A stretch of 64,000 nucleotides of DNA from Flavobacterium aquidurense (GTDB lineage: Bacteria; Bacteroidota; Bacteroidia; Flavobacteriales; Flavobacteriaceae), in assembly GCF_001404985.1 (NCBI RefSeq), contig NZ_JRLF01000012.1:310001-374000 (forward strand), read 5' to 3'. Of the stretch, positions 25,635-34,239 are shown one piece after another. The translations under genes and the position numbers were made by a program. Position 1 is the stretch's first letter. Each line of letters begins with the position of its first letter. Under the pieces are notes generated by a model. The model worked only from the letters and a program-made list of their open reading frames with translations, was not told the origin of the DNA and made no database searches.

Positions 25635-26555
25635 TTATTTGGATTTAAAAGTATCGAAATCTAAACCTGCGACATCTTTTTTGAATAATTCAAATTGGGC
25701 AGCACTCATGTTTTTAACCGGTAATCTAAATTCTCCTAAATCATGACCCACCAATTTCATATACGCTTTCCCTACAGAGATTCCGCCATATTTGCCTAAG
25801 AAACGAATCATATCAATTGATTTTTGCTGAAGCGCTCTTGCTTTAACCAAATCATTATTATTGAAAGCGTCAATTAAATCGTAATATAATGGAGCTGCAT
25901 AGTTAAACGTACTTCCTACAGCACCTTTTGCACCAAGAACTAAGGCCGATAACATATTTTCATCACGTCCCCAAAGCATATCAAATTTTCCGTTTTCGTA
26001 GCTCATACAGCTTTGGAAATCCATAAAATCTTCGTGTGTGTATTTTACTCCGGCAAAGTTTGGAAGTTTATTATCTAAAGCTCTAACCAAATCATACATG
26101 GCAACATTTACACCTGTTAGTACCGGAATGTGGTAGTAATAGAAAGGCATATTTGGAACACTTTCTCCCACTTTAATGCAGATTTCGGCAAGTGTATCAA
26201 CACTATTTGGTTTGAAATAAAAAGCTCCGGTTAGAGAAACGGCATATAAGCCAATTTCGTAAGCATGTTTTGCAAGGTGAATACAATCTGCCAGACAAGT
26301 TCCTCCAAGAAAAACCATTACTTTAAAATCAGCATCGTGGTTCGAGCAATCTGCCCAGGCTTGTGCAACGGCTTTTTTCTCTTCTAAGGTAATAGAAACT
26401 CCTTCTCCGGTTGATCCGTTAATAAAAGCTCCGGTAATTCCGTTTCTTTTCAGGAAAGCATAATAAGGCGCAATAAGGCTAACGTCTAATTTTCCAATGC
26501 TGTCAAAAGGAGTGAAGGGAGCAGAAATAAGACCTTGTAAATGTTCAATTTTCAT
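25635..26555 (-). CDS. nanA: N-acetylneuraminate lyase (DHDPS family)
   Basis: A 306-residue cytosolic TIM-barrel aldolase that cuts N-acetylneuraminate into pyruvate and N-acetylmannosamine. GSTGE at 47-51 (carboxylate loop), Tyr141 in YHIP, and Lys171 in FAGVKYT, the Schiff-base lysine, are all present. Length is typical. It lies 90 bp after susD, with a hairpin in between, and before the NanM-like gene. It is therefore the first intracellular step encoded after uptake. Confidence 0.95.
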   Translation of the reverse strand: MKIEHLQGLISAPFTPFDSIGKLDVSLIAPYYAFLKRNGITGAFINGSTGEGVSITLEEKKAVAQAWADCSNHDADFKVMVFLGGTCLADCIHLAKHAYEIGLYAVSLTGAFYFKPNSVDTLAEICIKVGESVPNMPFYYYHIPVLTGVNVAMYDLVRALDNKLPNFAGVKYTHEDFMDFQSCMSYENGKFDMLWGRDENMLSALVLGAKGAVGSTFNYAAPLYYDLIDAFNNNDLVKARALQQKSIDMIRFLGKYGGISVGKAYMKLVGHDLGEFRLPVKNMSAAQFELFKKDVAGLDFDTFKSK

Positions 26556-26591
26556 GAGAATGTTTTTTTGTTGTTTTGTGTATTTTATTTA

Positions 26592-26623
26592 TTAGACTGG
26601 GAGTTTAAAAGTTCCCAGTCTAA
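26592..26623 (-). promoter_or_regulatory. Hairpin between susD and nanA
   Basis: TTAGACTGGGA pairs perfectly with TCCCAGTCTAA over an internal 10 bases. No T run follows on the minus strand, so an mRNA-stabilising or processing hairpin at the susD 3' end is more likely than a full terminator. Confidence 0.55.
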
Positions 26624-26644
26624 TTTTAAGCTGTACTTTAAATC

Positions 26645-28105
26645 TTATTTACTAAGCGGATTCTGAACAATTTTAGGATTAAAGTTGATCGTGTTTTGAG
26701 AAATAGGAAACAAAACTTCTTTGCTCGCTGTCATTGACGGAACTAAACTTGTTTTATTAAAACGAACTAAATCCCACCACGCTTTTCCTTCAAAAGCCAA
26801 TTCTTTTAAACGTTCATTCAAAATTACATTGTCATTGTTTGCAGGAGAATCATTTGTAAATGAAGCCGAAGGATCAGCTCTTTTCATTACCAGGTTCATT
26901 TCTGTACTTGGATCTTGTCCTAAAGCATTTTTGATTTCTGCTTTCATCAATAAAATATCTGCCCAACGGTAAATGATAATATCACTTACAAATCGTCTTA
27001 ATGTTCCGTCTACCGTCCCGTTATATTTTACCAAGCCTGTCACTACAGGAACAGCTCCGTTGTATAAAGTTAAGTAAGTAGCCGCTTTTCTGGTATCTGT
27101 AGCAGCAAAGTTAAATCGTGTAATATCTGGCTGAACTCTTGAGATTCCGGCATTACCTGCACCAGTTCCTAATGTTCCAAAAGTTGCAGTTGCGGTTGCA
27201 GATGATAATGGTGCAAAATCACTTGGTCCCACAAACATAAACTGATTCCAGTTGTCGGCTAAATTCGATGGTAAATCAGCAAGAGAATAACGTATGGCAA
27301 AAACTACCTCAGCATTTGCTTTTTTGTCATAAGCAAAAACATCTTTAAAGTTAGGCAATAAAGTTGGAATTCCTATTGCATCAATAGCAGTTAAGGCAGT
27401 ATTTAAATCTGTTGTTCCTCCGCCCAATTGTTTTGCTGTCCATAAATTTACATCGGCTTTTAAAGCATAAATTGAAGGAAGTGATAATTGCGTTTTATTA
27501 TTTGATGCATCCGGAAAGTTTGCAATTGCAGCATCAATATCTTTTTTGATGAAGGCAAATGTTTCTTCGATCGTATTACGTGGAATTATGTATTGTGACT
27601 GATTGGCATTTTCTGTAGGATCTGTAACAATTGGTACACCTCCCCAGGAACGCGCCATTATAAAATAACATAATGCACGCATAGAATACGCTTGTGCCAT
27701 GTATCGTTTTTGTTCATTTATAGTCGTTGGACTAAAGGTAATTTGCGGCACATATTTTAAAACTAAGTTTGCAGAATGGATTACGGTATATAACCCAGCC
27801 CAGTCTACGTCTATGTTTTGTGGCGTAAGCAGGTTATTGTAATAATTGGCTAATGTTAATGGTGACTGAACACCACCTGTTATTTCGGCACTTCTGGCTC
27901 CGCCCAACAAATAGTAATTTTGTTGTGTCTGGATTCTAAAGTTTACATACATTCCGTTTACGCCAGCTTTGGCATCATCTTCTGTTTTCCAAAAACTATC
28001 AGATGTAATGATACTATCAGAAGTTAGTTCTAAATCATCCTGACAGGAGTTGAATATAGAGAGACTAGTGAAAAGTAGTGTATATAGAAGAAATTTCTTT
28101 TTCAT
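26645..28105 (-). CDS. SusD-family surface glycan-binding lipoprotein
   Basis: A 486-residue lipoprotein (signal ending in SLSIFNSC, Cys near 21) of the SusD/RagB type. It has the N-terminal TPR-like region with 'RALCYFIMARSWGGVPIVTDP' and the C-terminal 'YRWADILLMKAEIKNALG', followed by 'NERLKELAFEGKAWWDLVRF'. It forms the lid of the SusC channel and binds the sialylated oligosaccharide or free sialic acid. It follows susC by 17 bp. Confidence 0.95.
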   Translation of the reverse strand: MKKKFLLYTLLFTSLSIFNSCQDDLELTSDSIITSDSFWKTEDDAKAGVNGMYVNFRIQTQQNYYLLGGARSAEITGGVQSPLTLANYYNNLLTPQNIDVDWAGLYTVIHSANLVLKYVPQITFSPTTINEQKRYMAQAYSMRALCYFIMARSWGGVPIVTDPTENANQSQYIIPRNTIEETFAFIKKDIDAAIANFPDASNNKTQLSLPSIYALKADVNLWTAKQLGGGTTDLNTALTAIDAIGIPTLLPNFKDVFAYDKKANAEVVFAIRYSLADLPSNLADNWNQFMFVGPSDFAPLSSATATATFGTLGTGAGNAGISRVQPDITRFNFAATDTRKAATYLTLYNGAVPVVTGLVKYNGTVDGTLRRFVSDIIIYRWADILLMKAEIKNALGQDPSTEMNLVMKRADPSASFTNDSPANNDNVILNERLKELAFEGKAWWDLVRFNKTSLVPSMTASKEVLFPISQNTINFNPKIVQNPLSK

Positions 28106-28122
28106 GATTTTAGTATTAAAAT

Positions 28123-31100
28123 TTACAAACTGATGTTTAAACCAAGGATAATATTTCTTGGAACGGGATAGGTTCCTGTTGAACCTGCTGCAGACAATCC
28201 TAAACTAGATCCTCCGTCGATACCTTGTACTTCAGGGCTTAATCCGCTGTATTTAGTAAAGTAATATAAGTTACTTCCTGTTATATACATACGAAGTGAG
28301 GCTAACTTAGCTCTCTCAACCCATTCTTTTGGGAAATTATAGCTAAAGGTAATTTCTCTGATACATATATAATCTCCGCTTTCGTAGTAACGGCTATTTC
28401 CCTGAAACATGTTTGTGTTGTAAGCAGCTCCACTAGCTTCTGATCTAAATAAGTTATTTTGATTGGTTTGATCTGCCCAACGGTAACGAGGTACATCTGT
28501 AATGTCACCTTCTTTTTGCCATGATTGTCCAGTTTCTGCCAATAGTCCGTAGTTACCCTGAAACTGACCTAAGAAACGTGCTCTTGCTTCGTTGTAAATT
28601 GTAGCTCCTAAAGAGTAATCTGTTCTTACAGTTAAGGAGAATCCTTTGTAAGCAGCATCAAAATTAAAACCTCCTACAAATGTTGGGAACATATTACCCA
28701 TGTATTTTCTGTCTCTGCTGTCGATTACACCATTGTTATCAGTATCTTCAAAAACAGCATCTCCCGCGAATTTTTTACCTTCGGGATTACCACCTCCGGC
28801 AGCTGTTTTAGTAACATAAGTATCATGAACTTTTAAGTTGTAAGCATCGGCTTCTGCTTGAGTAGAAAGTACATACAATTGATTGTGTGCATAGAAGTTT
28901 CCAATTTTCTGACCTTCTTGTAAACCTCCAACATATTGATAAGTTCCGCTTTTTTGATCGAAAATCTCTGTTCCTCCAATTCGGTTATTTAAATTTCCAT
29001 TTGATGGAAGTTTTTCAATCGTATTGGTATTATGAGAAACGTTTGCTCCAACATTAATTTTCCAGTCGTTTTGATTGTAAACATTTGCTTGTACTTCTAA
29101 TTCGAAACCTTTACTTCTTAAACCTCCAAGATTGGTTAGAACTGTAGAGAATCCACTATTAGAAGGAAGCGTTAAATTCGTTAATAAATCAGAAGTTAAC
29201 TTGTTGTAGAAATCTCCAATAATTCTGATTTTATCTCCGTTGAATCCTAAATCGAAACCACCATTTACGGTTTCAGATTGTTCCCATTTTAAACCCGGAT
29301 TTGCAATTTGTGAGTTTATAATTGCGGATTGTCCGTTGTAACTGTTTGCTATACCATTTGTTGATCCTGAGTATAATCCGCCAGCCTGAAAATCTCCTAA
29401 TGTTCCTAAGTTACCATTTACACCATAACTTCCACGAAGTTTAAGCGAAGAAACAAATTTAGGCATTGTTGCTGTCCAGAATTTTTCTTCCTGCATGTTC
29501 CATCCTGCAGAAATTCCCGGAAAGAAACCATATCTGTTATCAGGTCCTAAACTTGATGAACCATCATAACGGAAAGAAGCTGTTGCAAAATATCGGTTTT
29601 TGTAATCGTAATTTAAACGGCCAAAAACACTGTTTAATACCAATTTTGTATTGTTGCTGTAAACCGAAACGGGAATAGGAGAAGAGTCTAAAGTCTGCGC
29701 CAAATCTGATGGGCTTCCTTTTCCTGAAGCGTTAAAAGACTTGATGGTTCTGTCGTATTTAGAAGCTCCCAATTTAGCATCAAAATCACCAATATTTTCC
29801 CAGTCTTTTTTATAAGCAAAAACACCTTCGTATTGCACTTGCGAAATTTGATTGCTTAATCTTGTTGCTGTACGCGTATTGTCTACCAAACCGCTGCTTC
29901 CGCTTAAAAATGCCTGTTGAAAAGTGTTGTCATTTTCGTTTTCGCTATAAAGCGACATAGAAGGAGTGAAGGTAAAATCTTTGGCAAGTTTCAATTCACC
30001 ATCAACGCTCATTTGTAATTTATTGTTTTCGTTGATTCCCTTAACTTTGCCCATTTGGTATAATGGGTTTCCGTTGATATTATTTTGTCCCGGAGCCAGT
30101 GTTCCGTCTTCCAGATATAATTTTGTTGTTGGTGAGTTTCCTAAATATCTGTTGAAAACAACACTGTTGGCAACCACTTGATTGTTGCTTGCTTTAGAAA
30201 ATAACATACGACCGTTGATGGTGAAGTTATCTGCTACTTTTAATGACGCATTCAATTTACTGGTAAACCTTTGATATCCTGTAAATATGGTAATACCGTC
30301 ACCTTTTAAATATCCTAAGCTTAAATCAAAAACTCCGGTTTCATTTCCTCCGCTAAAACCTAATGTATGACTTTGGGTCATGGCAGTTTGAAATAATACA
30401 TCGTTCCAGTCTGTGCTTTTGTACATAATAGTACTGTTAGGATTTAACGGATCTTGTAGTTCCTGCCATCCTTTTGCCTGTAATTGTGCTACTGATTCAG
30501 GTGTTAAACTAGATTTTAATAATGTAGCAAACGGAGTATTGTTTTGAAGGTTGTTGCCTGTACCTGCAGGAGTTGCACCTGTTAGCTGACCTAGTCTTGC
30601 AATACCTGTTGTGGTAGAAAGTCCGGCAATTTCTGCAGCATTATAAAGTCCCTGACGTTGAAATTTGATATAATCCCCACCGTCCATAAAATCATATTTC
30701 TTGCCAATTGTACTGCTTTGTGTCGAAACATTATAGGTAACTTTCATTTTACCGGCTTTTCCGGTATTTGTGGTAATGATAATTACACCATTAGAAGCAC
30801 GTGCTCCATATATAGAAGTTGCAGCAGCATCTTTAAGAACCTGAAGTGAAGCAATATCAAGGGAGTTTATATCATCGATTTGAGTACGAATAACTCCATC
30901 TACTATATATAAAGGAGTTGCACCAGCCGGATTATCGATAGATGTACCTCCACGAACCAGAATGTTCGAAGCTTTCCCGGGCTGACCAGAAGAGGTTTTT
31001 ACCACCAAACCCGTTACGTTTCCTTGCAAAGATTGTGTTACGTTTGAGTAAGGTACATTTTCTAATACTTTTTTATCCAGTTTAGAAACGGCAGTACTTA

Positions 31101-31557
31101 AAGTTCTTCGGTTTTGAGAACCATATCCTACTACTATAACCTCATTCATTTGTTGTCCTATTTCTTTTAGCACAATAGTAAGCGGCGCAGTGCCAATTGC
31201 AACTTCTTGTTCTTGCAGACCTATATATGATACCACTAATGTAGTAGCATTATCAGGTACTTCGATCGTAAATTTTCCGTCAAAATCAGTTTGTGCGCTG
31301 AATGTAGTTCCTTTGGCAATAATATTTACACCAGGTAAAGCTTCTCCTTTTTCATTAGTCACTGTACCGGTAACTTTCTTTTGAACCGGATCAACTCTAT
31401 TTACATTTTTGTTTGTAAGTGTAATGCTTTTTTCTGTTTTTGCAGTTGCGAGTTGCATGGTAAAAACTAAAAGCAACGTGGACGTCAATTTTATAACTTT
31501 TCCGTGGTTAGGAGTAAACCTACAATTTTTAGGTTTACTTTTAGGCAATAATTTCAT
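28123..31557 (-). CDS. SusC-family TonB-dependent outer-membrane transporter
   Basis: An 1144-residue outer-membrane protein. After a signal region (about 1-40) comes a carboxypeptidase-like regulatory domain ('VTGTVTNEKGEALPGVNIIAKGT', about 63-145). Then the plug follows with 'MNEVIVVGYGSQNRRTLSTAVSKL' and 'LQGNVTGLVVKTSSGQPGKASNILVRGG', and a 22-strand barrel to the C-terminus (ending NIILGLNISL). It imports the sugar released by the sialidase, with SusD and TonB energy. It leads the susC-susD-nanA-nanM run and has a long leader with a putative antisense RNA. Confidence 0.95.
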   Translation of the reverse strand: MKLLPKSKPKNCRFTPNHGKVIKLTSTLLLVFTMQLATAKTEKSITLTNKNVNRVDPVQKKVTGTVTNEKGEALPGVNIIAKGTTFSAQTDFDGKFTIEVPDNATTLVVSYIGLQEQEVAIGTAPLTIVLKEIGQQMNEVIVVGYGSQNRRTLSTAVSKLDKKVLENVPYSNVTQSLQGNVTGLVVKTSSGQPGKASNILVRGGTSIDNPAGATPLYIVDGVIRTQIDDINSLDIASLQVLKDAAATSIYGARASNGVIIITTNTGKAGKMKVTYNVSTQSSTIGKKYDFMDGGDYIKFQRQGLYNAAEIAGLSTTTGIARLGQLTGATPAGTGNNLQNNTPFATLLKSSLTPESVAQLQAKGWQELQDPLNPNSTIMYKSTDWNDVLFQTAMTQSHTLGFSGGNETGVFDLSLGYLKGDGITIFTGYQRFTSKLNASLKVADNFTINGRMLFSKASNNQVVANSVVFNRYLGNSPTTKLYLEDGTLAPGQNNINGNPLYQMGKVKGINENNKLQMSVDGELKLAKDFTFTPSMSLYSENENDNTFQQAFLSGSSGLVDNTRTATRLSNQISQVQYEGVFAYKKDWENIGDFDAKLGASKYDRTIKSFNASGKGSPSDLAQTLDSSPIPVSVYSNNTKLVLNSVFGRLNYDYKNRYFATASFRYDGSSSLGPDNRYGFFPGISAGWNMQEEKFWTATMPKFVSSLKLRGSYGVNGNLGTLGDFQAGGLYSGSTNGIANSYNGQSAIINSQIANPGLKWEQSETVNGGFDLGFNGDKIRIIGDFYNKLTSDLLTNLTLPSNSGFSTVLTNLGGLRSKGFELEVQANVYNQNDWKINVGANVSHNTNTIEKLPSNGNLNNRIGGTEIFDQKSGTYQYVGGLQEGQKIGNFYAHNQLYVLSTQAEADAYNLKVHDTYVTKTAAGGGNPEGKKFAGDAVFEDTDNNGVIDSRDRKYMGNMFPTFVGGFNFDAAYKGFSLTVRTDYSLGATIYNEARARFLGQFQGNYGLLAETGQSWQKEGDITDVPRYRWADQTNQNNLFRSEASGAAYNTNMFQGNSRYYESGDYICIREITFSYNFPKEWVERAKLASLRMYITGSNLYYFTKYSGLSPEVQGIDGGSSLGLSAAGSTGTYPVPRNIILGLNISL

Positions 31558-31561
31558 ACTT

Positions 31562-31590
31562 TTGTAATGGTTTGGTTAATAATAACTTTG
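31562..31590 (+). promoter_or_regulatory. Plus-strand promoter inside the susC leader
   Basis: TTG at 31562-31564 and TAACTTTG at 31583-31590 are separated by 18 bp, a full match to the Bacteroidota promoter consensus. It points away from susC and toward a terminator 50-80 bp downstream. Confidence 0.6.
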
Positions 31591-31595
31591 TTAAA

Positions 31596-31672
31596 GGTCT
31601 GTTTATTAATTTTCAAGTCATTGTTCCAGGAGGAACCGGCCAGCAATGTTGCAAGCATTAGCTGGCTTTTTT
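31596..31672 (+). ncRNA. Putative small RNA antisense to the susC leader
   Basis: Starting about 6 bp after a consensus plus-strand promoter, this stretch of about 77 bases has two hairpins. The first is GTTCC-AGGA-GGAAC near 31623-31636. The second is GCCAGCAATG paired with CATT(A)GCTGGC at 31639-31666, followed directly by six T residues, a good intrinsic terminator. No ORF fits. It lies on the strand opposite the likely susC leader. Antisense RNAs in polysaccharide-locus leaders are known in Bacteroides; the assignment here is inference from promoter plus terminator only. Confidence 0.5.
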
Positions 31673-31962
31673 ATGTTTGAAAATTATTATTTATGCGATG
31701 ATTGTATTTGTATGAATGCTGATTTTTAAATTTTACCTGATATAAAAACTTGTATATTTTTCCTCGTATTATTAAGATGGTTCTTTTGCCACTTAGCATT
31801 ATTTTATTTTGAAATGAGGGTTAATAAAAATCAATTTTAGATTTATACTATATTCAAAGACCTAATATCTTATTAATGAACTTTTAACATTGAAAATTCA
31901 CTATCAATTTAAATGTTATGAAAATATTATGAATAAATTAATTTATTATCACGAAGTAAAGA

Positions 31963-32010
31963 TATAAAATATTTTAATATAACAATATTAGTTATTAAAA
32001 TATTTTAATA
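31963..32010. promoter_or_regulatory. Palindromic sites upstream of susC, candidate ROK operators
   Basis: The perfect 18-bp palindrome TATTAAAATATTTTAATA stands at 31993-32010, and a one-off form TATAAAATATTTTAATA at 31963-31979. A half-matching copy is at 33334-33347 before the ROK gene. The region 31558-32031 holds no protein gene. High AT content makes chance matches possible. Confidence 0.4.
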
Positions 32011-32031
32011 ATAAAGATGCAGTTGGGAAAT

Positions 32032-33264
32032 TTAGTTATTAATTAGAGGAAATAACATCTTTTCTTTAATCACGCAGCAAGCGCCTATAACGCCCGCACG
32101 ACGGCCTAAAGCAGACTTTTTAAGTTTCATGTCACGGTTGACTAAACCTAGAGAATATTTTTTTAATGCAGATTGAATAGGAAGTAAGGCATAGTCGCCT
32201 AATTGTGCGAAATCTCCGCCAATTACCAATAGGTCTGGATTGAAGATATTTAAAAGTATAGACAAATAACGTCCCATTTTTTCGCTTTGCTGGGTAACAA
32301 GATCGACACAAAGAGTGTCTTCAAGATTTACTGCGCCGGCAATAATAGCATTGTGCTGTAATGCAGAAGAGGTTTCGTCAAGTACGACTTTGGATTGTTT
32401 TCCTTCTTTTACCGCTTCTTTAAACTGATTAATTAAGGACCAGCCTGAAATTTCGGTTTCCAGACAACCTAGTTTTCCGCATTGGCACATAATATCATTA
32501 TTAAAAATAGTACTATGTCCAAATTCTCCTGAGTATCCTGATTTTCCGTAATATAGTTTTCCGTCCGTTATCATTCCAATAGCGACTCCCCAGCTATAAT
32601 TTACAAATATTATATTTTGTTCGTCATCTACAACACCTTCGCAATATTCGCCAAAAGCCATTGCCCGCGTATCGTTTTCCAGATGAACAGGAAGATCTAA
32701 TTGTTCTGAAATGATTTCGTTTAAAGGTCGGTTTTCACTAAAGAAATAGTTATAACTAAAGCCTTCCATAGAGTTGATTCGGCCTGAAAAGTTAATGCAA
32801 ACCCCAACTATGAGTTTTTTATCTACAGAGCTGTCTTCAATAAATGAGTTGATGAGTTCACAGAATTTTAATAAGGATTTCTGGGTATTTTCTAAAATAA
32901 ATGATGTACCAAGTTCTACACTAACCAATTCATTTTTGATATTTTGCAATCCAATAGACATACTGCTTATTCCAACCTCAACACCTAAAAAGTAAGCACA
33001 AGTTGGGTTGATACTATATAATGAAGGTCTGCGTCCGCCACTATTGGTAATTTTACCCATATCTACAACGTAACCTTCAGTCAGTAATTCATTGACAGCT
33101 TTAGTTACAGTGGGCACACTAGATTGAAGTTCCGTACTTAATTCGGCAATAGTAGCATTGCCTCCAGACAGCAAACGCTTTGTTATAGATTGTCTTAGCA
33201 TGTGCCATTTTTGACCTGAAAGACTTTTATCCTTACTATTGTCTAATAAATCTTTTAAACTCAT
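32032..33264 (-). CDS. ROK-family transcriptional regulator of the sialic acid locus
   Basis: A 410-residue ROK repressor. It has an N-terminal winged helix-turn-helix (about 25-75, 'ATIAELSTELQSSVPTVTKAVNELLTEGYV') and a sugar-kinase-like domain with 'YFLGVEVG' and the zinc motif 'CQCGKLGCLETEISG' near 260. It also has 'LLVIGGDFAQLG', where a kinase would have GG. The DNA-binding domain and the absence of a kinase partner point to a regulator sensing N-acetylmannosamine, GlcNAc or their phosphates. It is encoded just upstream of susC in the same direction, with palindromes on both sides. Confidence 0.88.
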   Translation of the reverse strand: MSLKDLLDNSKDKSLSGQKWHMLRQSITKRLLSGGNATIAELSTELQSSVPTVTKAVNELLTEGYVVDMGKITNSGGRRPSLYSINPTCAYFLGVEVGISSMSIGLQNIKNELVSVELGTSFILENTQKSLLKFCELINSFIEDSSVDKKLIVGVCINFSGRINSMEGFSYNYFFSENRPLNEIISEQLDLPVHLENDTRAMAFGEYCEGVVDDEQNIIFVNYSWGVAIGMITDGKLYYGKSGYSGEFGHSTIFNNDIMCQCGKLGCLETEISGWSLINQFKEAVKEGKQSKVVLDETSSALQHNAIIAGAVNLEDTLCVDLVTQQSEKMGRYLSILLNIFNPDLLVIGGDFAQLGDYALLPIQSALKKYSLGLVNRDMKLKKSALGRRAGVIGACCVIKEKMLFPLINN

Positions 33265-33333
33265 CGGTTTTTATAGTTATGTCCTTTACAAACTTACTAT
33301 ATTTTTTAAATAATTATAAGAATTGCGCTCAAT

Positions 33334-33347
33334 TATTAAAATATTTT
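33334..33347. promoter_or_regulatory. Candidate ROK operator before the ROK gene
   Basis: TATTAAAATATTTT repeats the left 14 bases of the palindrome at 31993-32010 and lies about 70 bp upstream of the ROK start codon, consistent with autoregulation. Chance occurrence in AT-rich DNA cannot be excluded. Confidence 0.35.
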
Positions 33348-33653
33348 TTTAATGTGAGTTATATTTTAAAAACAAACTTAGACTACGATTTTAATTATGA
33401 TTGAAATACTTGTTGTCTATGAAGTTTTCAACTAAGAAAGTTTCGTGTTAATTGTCTCTTTTTTTTTATAAATAAGTAAATGTTCGAAAAAAAAGCTTGA
33501 ATAAGTAGAATGATTATTTTTTAATTATCTGATAATGAATGATGTAATTGTGTGTGCTGAAATTCTAATGTTATTCTAATGTAGCAGCGAAAATTTAGAT
33601 TTAAATTGCGCGCTTGTACGTTTTTTTGAGAAAAATTGTTTCAATTCAGGATT

Positions 33654-33723
33654 GTTTCAGCATCGAAAAACAAAGCTGAAACGGTCCTTATGATTTTGAT
33701 TTTTATCTTATACTATAACTTTG
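33654..33723 (+). promoter_or_regulatory. Promoter with upstream inverted repeat before the 134-aa gene
   Basis: TTG (33696-33698), 17 bp, TAACTTTG (33716-33723) is a consensus promoter. Transcription would start only a few bases before the ATG at 33734, so the message is nearly leaderless. The inverted repeat GTTTCAGC ... GCTGAAAC (33654-33661 and 33675-33682) sits just upstream of the -33 element, a natural regulator site. The rest of 33265-33653 shows no gene. Confidence 0.6.
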
Positions 33724-33733
33724 ATTTCTGATA

Positions 33734-34138
33734 ATGCTGAATAAAATTAAAAATAATCTTTTCTGTAAATGCCTTCAGGTGTTACTGATTGGCTATTTTT
33801 TATTGAGCAGTATTAATATATCAGGTAATATTAGTCAAATAATAAATGATAATTCCGAAACTCATTCCGTTAAAGGAATTACCTGCAATTTGCTTAAAAA
33901 AATATTCAAATGCGACGGTATTCCCGAAGAACTGGATGATTACGAAACAAAAGATACCAAAACTGCAAAACTGGCAAAAGGAACTTTTTTATTAGATTAT
34001 CTAATTCCTCTCGATACTTCGATAACTCCATTATACTTTATAATAGATTCCAAAGGGGAAAATCATATCGATAATCCCATTTTTTCGTTTGGATTTTATG
34101 GAAAAATACATTTAAGACCACCTCGCGCTATTTTATAA
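33734..34138 (+). CDS. Small exported hypothetical protein, 134 aa
   Basis: I do not recognise a family. A hydrophobic N-terminal segment (about 13-32, CLQVLLIGYFLLSSINISG) looks like a signal peptide or anchor. The mature part has two Cys residues (in GITCNLLKKIFKCDG) and a C-terminal 'FSFGFYGKIHLRPPRAIL'. It is read from its own consensus promoter and precedes an ABC-HlyD-TolC export trio by about 100 bp on the same strand. It could be a periplasmic accessory or a substrate of that exporter; neither is shown. Confidence 0.6.
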   Translation: MLNKIKNNLFCKCLQVLLIGYFLLSSINISGNISQIINDNSETHSVKGITCNLLKKIFKCDGIPEELDDYETKDTKTAKLAKGTFLLDYLIPLDTSITPLYFIIDSKGENHIDNPIFSFGFYGKIHLRPPRAIL

Positions 34139-34239
34139 ATGCTTAATTTTGATAGGGATAGAGTAATTCTATAATCCTTTGTATGGTATTTACCGTATAT
34201 TAATGTCTAATATTAATCTTGTATTTATACTATAAATTC

